From an uncultured Eubacteriales bacterium (GTDB taxonomy: Bacteria; Bacillota; Clostridia; Peptostreptococcales; Anaerovoracaceae): a stretch of 13,972 nucleotides of DNA. Of this stretch, positions 1 to 4,876 are shown piece after piece (within the stretch, counting starts at the first letter, position 1; every line of letters begins with the position of its first letter). Both the position numbers and the translations under genes were made by a program. The stretch lies in the NCBI GenBank assembly GCA_902766185.1, contig CACXCQ010000148.1, positions 1-13,972 on the forward strand, given 5' to 3'. A model generated the notes under the pieces. The model was not told where the DNA came from and searched no databases. It saw nothing but the letters and a program-made list of their open reading frames with translations.

Positions 1-596
1 ACCGAATTGAACACGAGCCCCATGATGCCGAAAGGCGCGCAGCTGATGACCCAGCGGACGATCTTGGAGATGGCGTCGGCCAGATCAGAAAGCATGCTCT
101 TGGTGCTGGAGGAAGCGAACTTCAGCGCCAGTCCCAGGATCACCGCCCAGAACAGGATGCCCAGATAATTGGCATTCATCAGTGCGTCTACCGGGTTGGC
201 CACGATGTTGTGGAGCAGGTTGGTGATGACCTCTGACATGCCCGAGGGCGCCACGTATTCCTCTGACACTTCCACGCCGTCCAGGGGGATCGTGACCTTA
301 AAGAGGAAGTTCATGATCACCGCCAGGATCGACGCCAGCAGCGTGCTGAGCAGGTAAAGGATGATCACGGTGCGGAACTGTCTCGCGTTGCCTCCCCTGG
401 CGTTAGCCAGTGAGGAAGCGACCAGCACCAGAACCAGTACCGGCGCCACCGCCTTGAGCGCGCCGACGAAGAGATCGCCGAAGATCGCGATCCATGTCTG
501 TCCCGGAACCGCAAGTCCCAGGATCACGCCCACGATCAATCCGCCCAGTATTCGCAGGATCAGGCTCGTTTCATTCCATTTGCTGATGATGTTCAT
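1..596 (-). CDS. sstT: Na+/serine-threonine symporter SstT-like, C-terminus cut by window edge
   Basis: This is the N-terminal ~198 residues of a sodium:dicarboxylate symporter (SDF/DAACS) family transporter, closest by eye to the serine/threonine symporter SstT. Seen: start MNIISKWNETSLILRILGG, then LFVGALKAVAPVLVLVLVAS and ANPVDALMNANYLGILFWA, which match SstT (LFVGALKAVAPILVLMLV and NPIDALLKGNYIGILVWA in the E. coli protein as I recall it). Several hydrophobic segments alternate with short loops. The ATG is at 594-596, preceded by AAGGA about 9 nt upstream. The substrate-binding HP1/HP2 loops lie beyond the window. It is 43 nt downstream of the DUF169 gene with no visible terminator between them, so co-transcription is possible. 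Known of the family: Na+-coupled uptake of L-serine and L-threonine across the inner membrane. SstT versus another SDF member is a sequence-memory call, but a fairly strong one. Confidence 0.85.
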   Translation of the reverse strand, partial: MNIISKWNETSLILRILGGLIVGVILGLAVPGQTWIAIFGDLFVGALKAVAPVLVLVLVASSLANARGGNARQFRTVIILYLLSTLLASILAVIMNFLFKVTIPLDGVEVSEEYVAPSGMSEVITNLLHNIVANPVDALMNANYLGILFWAVILGLALKFASSSTKSMLSDLADAISKIVRWVISCAPFGIMGLVFNS

Positions 597-639
597 TTAT
601 TAGTCCTTCTTTCTGATGAAATGTGTATTGGCTGCCTGT

Positions 640-1404
640 TCAGGCCAGGCCTGTGAATTTGGCATCTTCCAGATGCTCTTCTCTTCTGAGACGGTTCCGC
701 ACGGGCTTCCAGACCGGCGAGTGGAAGAAGCACTCCTCCGTGACCGCCAGCATCTTATCGAACTCCGGACCCGTCACCGCGAAGGCCAGTTCTCCCTCGG
801 GGACGAACTTCCTCGCCGCCAGATCCGTACCCGTGATCACCGCTCTGGGCTTTTCGCTCTTCAGCTCGTTCAGCGGGATCCTGACCATGGACGCGCATCC
901 GGAGACTGTGGTCGCGATGACCCGGTCGTATTCCGCTTTGTCGTATCCGTGGAGGACGATCAGCGCGGAAAGCTGGTCAGGATCGCAGAACGCCACTACG
1001 ATGTCCGGGTGCATCCCTTCCCGGTAAGGCTCGAATTTCAGGGCGTCAAAGCCGTCCATCACTGCCTTTGGGAGACAGTCCCACATGGCCTCAGCGGTCT
1101 GGGGATCGCACTTGAATTTTTCCCCGGGGGGCGTCCACTGCTGGTCCGATCCGTAGGACAGGAACACGCCGAAGCCGCCGGGCGTATTCGGCATATCGTC
1201 CCTGAGTCCCGTGTTGTGGTCGAATCCGGAGCAGCTGCAGTTCTCCAGAGCGAAGGTAAAGGTCTCTCCCTTGAGAACCTTCGGCAGCGTCTTATAGATG
1301 CAGCCGAATCTGTCCGTCAGTTCCTCCTGCGCGCTGTGCACTCTGGTGATGGCCAGAAGCTTCCCGTCAAGCTTTATTTCTTTGACCAGTTCCGTGTAAC
1401 TCAT
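640..1404 (-). CDS. DUF169 family protein
   Basis: A 254-residue soluble protein without signal peptide or membrane segments. It resembles the DUF169 (COG2043) family of unknown function. Support: the C-rich central segment (LENCSCSGFDHNTG), a GG-containing stretch (NTPGGFGVFL), the segment HPDIVVAFCDPDQLSALIVL, which fits the family's 'pDvv...P.Q...L' signature, and the SGCASMVRIPL stretch. Length fits the family (~220-260). The cysteines (Cys59, Cys61, Cys98, Cys108 by eye) might bind a metal, but this is inference. ATG at 1402-1404 has only a weak GGGGGCG Shine-Dalgarno-like sequence. The gene begins 15 nt after the stop of the lipoprotein gene at 1420-1899, suggesting an operon with possible translational coupling. 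No reaction can be assigned. Confidence 0.7.
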   Translation of the reverse strand: MSYTELVKEIKLDGKLLAITRVHSAQEELTDRFGCIYKTLPKVLKGETFTFALENCSCSGFDHNTGLRDDMPNTPGGFGVFLSYGSDQQWTPPGEKFKCDPQTAEAMWDCLPKAVMDGFDALKFEPYREGMHPDIVVAFCDPDQLSALIVLHGYDKAEYDRVIATTVSGCASMVRIPLNELKSEKPRAVITGTDLAARKFVPEGELAFAVTGPEFDKMLAVTEECFFHSPVWKPVRNRLRREEHLEDAKFTGLA

Positions 1405-1419
1405 GCTTATCGCCCCCGC

Positions 1420-1899
1420 TTAATATCCGTTGGTCATCAGGATCCACTCGCCGCCGTCTTCTCTGGCGAGCCACCACTGATAGTCATTGTAGTCGGTATC
1501 CAGTTCCCAGGCTGTAGGCTCCTCGGATTCCACCGGCGAATGGAAGTCGGAGAGGAATTCGATGCACTCCGTGTAGGCAGCATCCTTGTCCTGGCCCTCC
1601 GCCAGCTCGTTCATCCATTTGAGATTCTCATCTGTGCTGGCGTCATCGCCTGCGTAACGGATGTTGTACAGCTTGCAGCCGTCCCATTTGCTGAATTCTG
1701 TTTTGACGACCTCCGCCGCGGCGCTTCTGTCCTCTTCGCTGTAGATCGTCGAATCACCCAGGTCTATTTCTACGCTGGAGATGTCTGCGCCGGTGCCTTC
1801 CGTCGCCGCTTCGTCTTCTGCGGATCCGCAGCCGGTCATGGCCAGCGCCAGTGCCATGGCAACGCCAACGATGGCCGCCATCATGAATAATTTTTTCAT
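1420..1899 (-). CDS. small secreted lipoprotein, unknown function
   Basis: A 159-residue predicted lipoprotein. Seen: basic start MKK, a hydrophobic stretch to residue ~22, and a lipobox ending M-T-G-C with the lipidated cysteine at residue 24, followed by an acidic low-complexity linker. The mature part has an acidic, aromatic-rich C-terminus (QWWLAREDGGEWILMTNGY). Endings of the type 'W-x-arg-x-DGG-W-x(4)-GY' occur in small extracytoplasmic NTF2-like or DUF4829-like lipoproteins of Firmicutes; I offer that only as a hint. Start: ATG at 1897-1899 with AAGGAGG 5 nt upstream, which is very strong. It likely heads the transcript through DUF169 to sstT, with an extended -10 promoter just upstream. 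Function unknown; location outer face of the cytoplasmic membrane. Confidence 0.75.
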   Translation of the reverse strand: MKKLFMMAAIVGVAMALALAMTGCGSAEDEAATEGTGADISSVEIDLGDSTIYSEEDRSAAAEVVKTEFSKWDGCKLYNIRYAGDDASTDENLKWMNELAEGQDKDAAYTECIEFLSDFHSPVESEEPTAWELDTDYNDYQWWLAREDGGEWILMTNGY

Positions 1900-1926
1900 T
1901 TTCGCCTCCTTACTGATTTTTATCGC

Positions 1927-1935
1927 ATTATACCA
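1927..1935 (-). promoter_or_regulatory. extended -10 promoter for the 1899 lipoprotein gene
   Basis: On the minus strand the sequence reads TGGTATAAT: a perfect TATAAT (plus-strand 1927-1932) with the TG-N extension. It lies 27 nt upstream of the lipoprotein start codon. No good -35 hexamer is visible, as is usual for extended -10 promoters. Confidence 0.55.
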
Positions 1936-1947
1936 TAGACGATATCA

Positions 1948-2352
1948 TCATCCTATACTTTTCCTTCTCACCAGCCACGCGATGATGCTGGCGATGATTT
2001 CGACGCAAAGGCAGGCGATTCCGGTAAAGAGACCGACAGAGCAGTCGGATCCGATATCCACCGATCCGGCATCGGATATCAGGTCCCCGATGATCAGGTA
2101 CAGAACAGTTGCCACATAGACTGCCGGTGCCAGCATCCACTTCAGCGGTGAGCTGATCCTCCAGCCATACCATCCGCCGATCACCGCGCCGGCAAGAGGC
2201 AGCAGGAACATGAAGATGATCACGCCGACGGCGATTGCTGCTCCCGTGTCCGTCGAATTGGACGCGGCGATGCCGAGAATTATGCTGACGATCACCGCCA
2301 GAGCGGCGAACAGCAACGGCCAGTGGTTCTTCATCCTGCTTCCTGTTTTCAT
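1948..2352 (-). CDS. small multi-pass membrane protein, unknown
   Basis: A 134-residue hydrophobic protein starting MKTGSRMKNHWPLL. Four probable membrane segments follow: residues ~10-24 (LLFAALAVIVSIILG), ~35-57 (IAVGVIIFMFLLPLAGAVIGG), ~70-92 and ~106-128, ending in the basic tail RRKSIG. The start at 2350-2352 is preferred because GGGAGG lies 6 nt upstream; a 10-residue upstream extension to 2382 would run through the Shine-Dalgarno and has none of its own. I do not recognise the family. Upstream lies an extended -10 promoter and a leader built of 17-bp tandem repeats. No terminator separates it from the lipoprotein gene 48 nt downstream, which has its own promoter. Confidence 0.7.
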   Translation of the reverse strand: MKTGSRMKNHWPLLFAALAVIVSIILGIAASNSTDTGAAIAVGVIIFMFLLPLAGAVIGGWYGWRISSPLKWMLAPAVYVATVLYLIIGDLISDAGSVDIGSDCSVGLFTGIACLCVEIIASIIAWLVRRKSIG

Positions 2353-2393
2353 GGTCTGCCTCCCATCGGACCGGCATCTCACGGCTATGGTCC

Positions 2394-2461
2394 CTCGTTT
2401 CGTCCGGCCGCTTATTTCGACCGGCTGCTTATTTCGACCGGCTGCTTATTTCGACCGGCTG
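2394..2461. repeat. 17-bp tandem repeat, three perfect copies plus one degenerate
   Basis: Three perfect head-to-tail copies of CTTATTTCGACCGGCTG at 2411-2427, 2428-2444 and 2445-2461. A fourth copy at 2394-2410 matches 13 of 17 positions. Each unit holds a self-complementary CCGG. Given the extended -10 element at 2470-2478 (minus), the whole array would lie at the very 5' end of the mRNA leader of the 2352 membrane-protein gene. Confidence 0.95.
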
Positions 2462-2469
2462 CCGTGACC

Positions 2470-2478
2470 AGTATACCA
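2470..2478 (-). promoter_or_regulatory. extended -10 promoter for the 2352 membrane-protein gene
   Basis: The minus strand reads TGGTATACT: an extended -10 with a 5/6 match to TATAAT. No convincing -35 is present. Initiation would be expected near 2463, at the first base of the 17-bp repeat array. Confidence 0.45.
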
Positions 2479-2515
2479 CAGTCCCCTCACCGTTGAACAT
2501 GGAAACGGCGCTGAC

Positions 2516-2589
2516 TGCACAGTGAAACTTCGTGCACTGTGCGAAACGATATGCACAACGCGAACCTATATGCACAAAATGAAACGATC
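2516..2589. repeat. degenerate ~19-bp tandem repeat, four units
   Basis: Four units, each beginning TGCAC and carrying GAAAC or GAAC about 9-13 nt later: 2516-2532 (17 nt), 2533-2551, 2552-2570 and 2571-2589 (19 nt each). Example unit: TGCACAACGCGAACCTATA. The first two also form an inverted repeat (GCACAGTG 2517-2524 with CACTGTGC 2535-2542). The last unit runs into the terminator stem. The array sits just upstream of the putative promoter at 2470-2478. Confidence 0.75.
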
Positions 2590-2612
2590 CCCACCAGTCC
2601 GGGGATCGTTTC
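2581..2612 (-). terminator. intrinsic terminator of the 60-aa gene
   Basis: Perfect 12-bp stem GAAACGATCCCC / GGGGATCGTTTC with an 8-nt loop. On the minus strand it is followed by ATTTTG, a short U-rich tract. It lies 31 nt beyond the stop codon of the minus-strand gene ending at 2644. Confidence 0.8.
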
Positions 2613-2643
2613 GCTGTATATGCTGTAATGAACGGAGGGCCGT

Positions 2644-2826
2644 TCAGCTGTAGAGACCGGTAAGGCCTGCCTTCTGCATGGCCCTTCCCGCCTGCTCCAC
2701 CAGCTCCTCCGCGGATAACCTGCCTTTGACCTTCAGGGAAAGGATCTCCCTGCCGTTCTGGCTCACTGTCGCCTTCCTTCTTCTGCCCAGCTGTTTGATC
2801 TGATAGTCCATGTAATTCAGTATCAT
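2644..2826 (-). CDS. 60-residue protein behind a LexA-type promoter, unknown function
   Basis: A short soluble protein (MILNYMDYQIKQLGRRRKAT...) with a basic cluster at residues 14-18 (GRRRK) and a C-terminal half predicted helical (SAEELVEQAGRAMQKAGL). No membrane segment, no signal peptide, no recognised family. Coding is supported by four signals: ATG at 2824-2826 with GGAGG 7 nt upstream, a clean promoter at 2920-2949, two LexA-like boxes overlapping that promoter, and a perfect terminator 31 nt after the stop. The gene is therefore a self-contained monocistronic unit. Because its promoter looks SOS-controlled, candidate roles include a damage-inducible cell-division inhibitor, a regulator, or a repair accessory factor; none is shown by the sequence. 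It lacks the LysM and transmembrane features of B. subtilis YneA and is not a TisB-like hydrophobic toxin. Confidence 0.7.
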   Translation of the reverse strand: MILNYMDYQIKQLGRRRKATVSQNGREILSLKVKGRLSAEELVEQAGRAMQKAGLTGLYS

Positions 2827-2856
2827 ATTACGCCTCCAGTCTTTTGTTATACTTAC

Positions 2857-2906
2857 GGTTCACCGTGTTCTCCAGTTCTCTGGTTCCCCGTGTTTCTTTC
2901 CGTATC
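2857..2906. repeat. 25-bp duplication in the leader of the 60-aa gene
   Basis: Two adjacent 25-bp units at 2857-2881 and 2882-2906. Their first 12 bases differ at one position (GGTTCACCGTGT versus GGTTCCCCGTGT); the remainder is diverged but pyrimidine-rich in both. The block lies between the predicted transcription start and the ribosome binding site of the 2826 gene. GTTCTC-GTTCTC-GTTCCC recurs at 8-bp steps inside it. Confidence 0.65.
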
Positions 2907-2919
2907 GTTTGACAGCATT

Positions 2920-2949
2920 ATCTTAACACGAACTTATGTTCTCTGTCAA
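2920..2949 (-). promoter_or_regulatory. promoter of the 60-aa gene
   Basis: On the minus strand: TTGACA (-35, plus-strand 2944-2949, perfect), an 18-bp spacer, and TAAGAT (-10, 2920-2925). The spacer contains a LexA-like box and a second box lies directly upstream of the -35, so binding would occlude RNA polymerase. Confidence 0.65.
2929..2942. promoter_or_regulatory. LexA (SOS) box 1
   Basis: CGAACTTATGTTCT matches the Gram-positive LexA/DinR consensus CGAAC-N4-GTTCG at all but the last base. It lies entirely within the -35/-10 spacer of the 60-aa gene promoter. Confidence 0.65.
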
Positions 2950-2963
2950 CGAATATTTGTTCG
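2950..2963. promoter_or_regulatory. LexA (SOS) box 2
   Basis: CGAATATTTGTTCG matches CGAAC-N4-GTTCG with one mismatch. It abuts the -35 element. Centre-to-centre distance from box 1 is 21 bp, two helical turns, so two dimers could bind on the same face of the DNA. Confidence 0.6.
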
Positions 2964-2990
2964 TCTTGATCGAACGTCAGCCCATCAGTA

Positions 2991-3029
2991 TCGTGTAAAT
3001 CTGCTTTCGCCTAAGGCAGATCAACACGA
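2991..3029. repeat. imperfect inverted repeat formed by two array copies
   Basis: The 14-nt arms TCGTGTAAATCTGC (2991-3004) and GCAGATCAACACGA (3016-3029) are complementary at 12 of 14 positions around an 11-nt loop. It is a possible hairpin or a two-site operator. Confidence 0.6.
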
Positions 3030-3075
3030 TTCCATCGTCTGAGCCCCCTGTAATCGTCCGCACTAATCCCCTGCG

Positions 3076-3160
3076 TGTTGATCTTCATTGCAACATTGGT
3101 CGATCAACACGAAATACGAAAAAATCGTGTTGATCTCCGGTTCCTGAATGAAGATCAACA
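3076..3160. repeat. nested perfect inverted repeats
   Basis: Outer arms: TGTTGATCTTCATT (3076-3089) and AATGAAGATCAACA (3147-3160), 14 bp, perfect. Inner arms: GATCAACACGA (3102-3112) and TCGTGTTGATC (3125-3135), 11 bp, perfect, around a 12-nt A-rich loop. The copy at 3073-3083 could pair instead with 3102-3112, so alternative folds compete. Confidence 0.8.
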
Positions 3161-3302
3161 TTTTGCCCTCTGGATAACGGCTGTTTTCCCTGATATCGAG
3201 CCTGTACTCAATGATAAAATGTAAATTGACGTATCTCAAAAGCAAATCAACACGAATCGACCGCGGGCGGATATGCCGAATCCGGATCCCACGCCTGGCA
3301 GC

Positions 3303-3332
3303 CTGTCACCGCACGTGAATCTGTGGTATCAT
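3303..3332 (+). promoter_or_regulatory. possible promoter of surE
   Basis: CTGTCA (3303-3308, 4/6 to TTGACA), 18-bp spacer, TATCAT (3327-3332, 5/6 to TATAAT), ending 58 nt upstream of the surE start. Confidence 0.35.
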
Positions 3333-3341
3333 AACGGCATC

Positions 3342-3387
3342 GAAGGAAGAACGAACGAAAGAAAAAAAGAAAGAAGGAAGGAACGGA
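3342..3387 (+). repeat. purine tetranucleotide tract in the surE leader
   Basis: Forty-six bases, almost all purine (three C interruptions), that read as about eleven tetranucleotides of the type GAAG, AACG, AAAG and AAGG. The tract ends in the AAGGAAGGAA that serves as the surE ribosome binding site, 10 nt before the ATG. Confidence 0.75.
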
Positions 3388-3390
3388 CCC

Positions 3391-4188
3391 ATGAACGCAT
3401 CCAAGCCTCTGATACTTGTGACCAACGATGACGGGATCGACTCCCCCGGCCTGGCTGCGGCGGCGCGGGCGGCCTTAAAGGTGGGCGATGTTGTGATCGC
3501 CGCGCCGCACAAGCAGCAGACCGCGATGGGAAGAGCGTATCCGCACACGGATGACCTGGGCATCATCGACATCGTGCAGATCGACATCGGTCTGGATGCG
3601 ATGGTGGAGGCCTACGCTGTCCACGGTTCCCCCGGCTATGCGGCAGCTTATGGCATCGCGGAGATCGCGCCGAAAATAAAGGGAAGGAAGCCGGACATCA
3701 CCGTCAGCGGCATCAATACCGGCGCCAACTGCGGCACCTCCATCACCAGCAGCGGCACCGTGGGGGCAGCTCTTGAGTCAGTGGACATGAAGGTCCCTGC
3801 CCTGGCCATGTCCCAGGAAGTGCTGAATTACGACGACCGATGGCCTGCCTTTGCGGATCTGAACTTTCGCAGCGCCGAAAAGGCCACCGTGCACTGGCTG
3901 CGGTACATTCTGGAGAACGGCATGCCCGAGGATGCGGATCTGCTGAACGTGAACGTGCCCGAGGAAGAGATCGGGCCGGAGGACTATCTGTTTACCTTCC
4001 TCGAGCTGCACCCCTATTACAAGGCTCAGCCGATGCCGGAGCGGGATTGGAGCAAGCCCTGTCGGCTCCGTTTCGATTCCGAGTTCGCAGATGCGGACGC
4101 CACCGAGGGAAGCGACATCCATACCCTTCAGTTCCTCCGGAAGACCTCCGTGACCCCTCTGACCGTCGACATGACGAAAAGACGGTGA
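3391..4188 (+). CDS. surE: 5'/3'-nucleotidase SurE
   Basis: A 265-residue SurE-family metal-dependent nucleotidase. It hydrolyses nucleoside monophosphates (and in some species polyphosphate) to nucleoside plus phosphate in the cytoplasm. Seen in order: LVTNDDGIDSPG (residues 9-20) with metal ligands Asp13 and Asp14; IAAPHKQQTAMGRA (36-49), where the usual metal-binding Ser of 'AP...QSG' is Thr44; HGSPGYAA (78-85) in place of GTPADC; SGINTGANCG (106-115) with ligand Asn109; SGTVGAALES (121-130). Length is typical (~250). ATG at 3391 follows a purine-rich ribosome binding site. It is the only plus-strand gene in the left half, is not linked to other genes, and its stop codon lies inside the left arm of a terminator hairpin. 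The family call is firm; the substrate preference is not known. Confidence 0.93.
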   Translation: MNASKPLILVTNDDGIDSPGLAAAARAALKVGDVVIAAPHKQQTAMGRAYPHTDDLGIIDIVQIDIGLDAMVEAYAVHGSPGYAAAYGIAEIAPKIKGRKPDITVSGINTGANCGTSITSSGTVGAALESVDMKVPALAMSQEVLNYDDRWPAFADLNFRSAEKATVHWLRYILENGMPEDADLLNVNVPEEEIGPEDYLFTFLELHPYYKAQPMPERDWSKPCRLRFDSEFADADATEGSDIHTLQFLRKTSVTPLTVDMTKRR

Positions 4189-4207
4189 CCCATTGAAGGT
4201 CACCGTC
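4181..4207. terminator. bidirectional terminator between surE and the yccF-like gene
   Basis: Perfect 10-bp stem GACGGTGACC / GGTCACCGTC with a 7-nt loop; the surE stop codon (4186-4188) is within the left arm. The better U-tract is on the minus strand (TTTTCG after the stem), so it probably also ends the convergent transcript arriving from 4724. Confidence 0.65.
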
Positions 4208-4240
4208 ATCTCTGCAAGTTATTCTCACCGCTTCCGCGCG

Positions 4241-4343
4241 GCGTGCTCCCGGGGGCGCCTTAAATCGCGTGCTCCCGGGGGCGCCTTAAATCGCATGCTC
4301 CCATACGGCCATCAAGCAGCGCGCTCCCATATCGCCTTAAGCC
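4241..4343. repeat. 26-bp tandem repeat downstream of the yccF-like gene
   Basis: Units at 4241-4266 and 4267-4292 are identical; 4293-4318 (26 bp) and 4319-4343 (25 bp) are diverged. All share GCTCCC near the left end, and three have GCGCCTTAA or CGCCTTAA near the right. A further copy of the GACGTGCTCCCG core (4352-4363) is inside the coding end of the neighbouring gene. Confidence 0.9.
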
Positions 4344-4346
4344 GCT

Positions 4347-4724
4347 TCAGATGACGTGCTCCCGAACCACCTGGGCACCAAATGGCATGAGCGAGAGCTT
4401 CGCGATCTTGAAGTACTGCTTCCCGAAGGGGATCCCGATGATCGAGATACAGAGGACGCATCCAAGAATCACGTTGCCGATGGCAAGCTCGATCCCGGAA
4501 AAGATGAGCCACAGGATATTCACCAGGAACGAGAAGGTTCCCATATTTCCGTATTCAATCTCCTTCCCGAAGGGGTTCAGCGAGATCGAAGCCAGCTTGA
4601 AGCACTGTTTCCCGATGGGGATTCCGATGATCGTAATGCACCAGAGGCATCCGGCAAGGATCCATCCCAGCCAGCTCAGAAAGCCTCCCAAAACGATCCA
4701 GATGATGTTGCCGATCAGTCTCAT
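4347..4724 (-). CDS. yccF: YccF-domain inner membrane protein
   Basis: A 125-residue membrane protein with two copies of the YccF (DUF307) domain. Copy 1 spans residues ~1-57 (segment WIVLGGFLSWLGWILAGCLW, then IIGIPIGKQCFKLASISLNP). Copy 2 spans ~60-118 (LVNILWLIFSGIELAIGNVI, then IIGIPFGKQYFKIAKLSLMP). Each has a hydrophobic pair of helices followed by the signature G-I-P-x-G-K-Q-x-F-K-x-A-x-x-S-L-x-P-F-G. Length is close to E. coli YccF (~148). Start: ATG at 4722-4724 with AAAGGAGG 8 nt upstream. The family's function is unknown. It is monocistronic, convergent with surE. The last coding codons carry a copy of the repeat core that continues as the 26-bp array beyond the stop. Confidence 0.88.
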   Translation of the reverse strand: MRLIGNIIWIVLGGFLSWLGWILAGCLWCITIIGIPIGKQCFKLASISLNPFGKEIEYGNMGTFSFLVNILWLIFSGIELAIGNVILGCVLCISIIGIPFGKQYFKIAKLSLMPFGAQVVREHVI

Positions 4725-4763
4725 ATCAAGTTCCTCCTTTGCATTATACTTTGCCTTCCGGCA

Positions 4764-4777
4764 CTATTATAATAGCA
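4764..4777 (-). promoter_or_regulatory. extended -10 promoter with palindrome, yccF-like gene
   Basis: The minus strand reads TGCTATTAT (extended -10, 5/6 match), overlapping the perfect 12-bp palindrome CTATTATAATAG (4764-4775). A second TATAAT (4743-4748) lies closer to the gene. No clear -35 for either. Confidence 0.4.
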
Positions 4778-4876
4778 CCTTTGCATGCGGAGGAACACCT
4801 CAAGATCTGCGAAACCCGATGCCTCTTCACCGTGATAACTGCGAATGTCAGCCGTAAAATACCGTCAAATACCGCC

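Larger units (their letters stand above)
2961..3255. repeat. array of an 11-bp motif TCGTGTTGATC in both orientations
   Basis: This fills most of the 564-bp gene-free stretch 2827-3390. Perfect copies: 3019-3029 and 3102-3112 (as GATCAACACGA) and 3125-3135 (as TCGTGTTGATC). One mismatch: 2961-2971, 3073-3083, 3245-3255. Weaker: 2991-3001 (two mismatches) and 3153-3160 (eight bases). A further weak copy, TTAACACGAA at 2923-2932, sits in the LexA-controlled promoter. Intervals between starts are 30, 28, 54, 29, 23 and 28 bp, roughly a 28-bp rhythm, then a 92-bp gap. I see no gene in the stretch. Confidence 0.85.

Noticed and set aside
616..1890. 424-codon plus-strand open frame
   Set aside because: Antisense across two convincing minus-strand genes (DUF169 and a lipoprotein); no start signal or domain.
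1928..2377. 149-codon alternative minus-strand frame overlapping the small membrane protein
   Set aside because: Arg/His-rich, no membrane or domain logic; the other frame has the Shine-Dalgarno and four hydrophobic helices.
3063..3245. 60-codon minus-strand open frame starting TTG
   Set aside because: It is composed of the TCGTGTTGATC array and its inverted repeats, has no Shine-Dalgarno and no recognisable protein; treated as non-coding.
2857..3255. CRISPR-like array
   Set aside because: The recurring unit is only 11 bp, alternates orientation and is not separated by uniform spacers; no cas gene in the window.
2961..3255. Replication origin iterons, DnaA boxes or parS
   Set aside because: No TTATCCACA-type boxes or TGTTTCACGTGAAACA-type site is present and no replication or partition gene is nearby.
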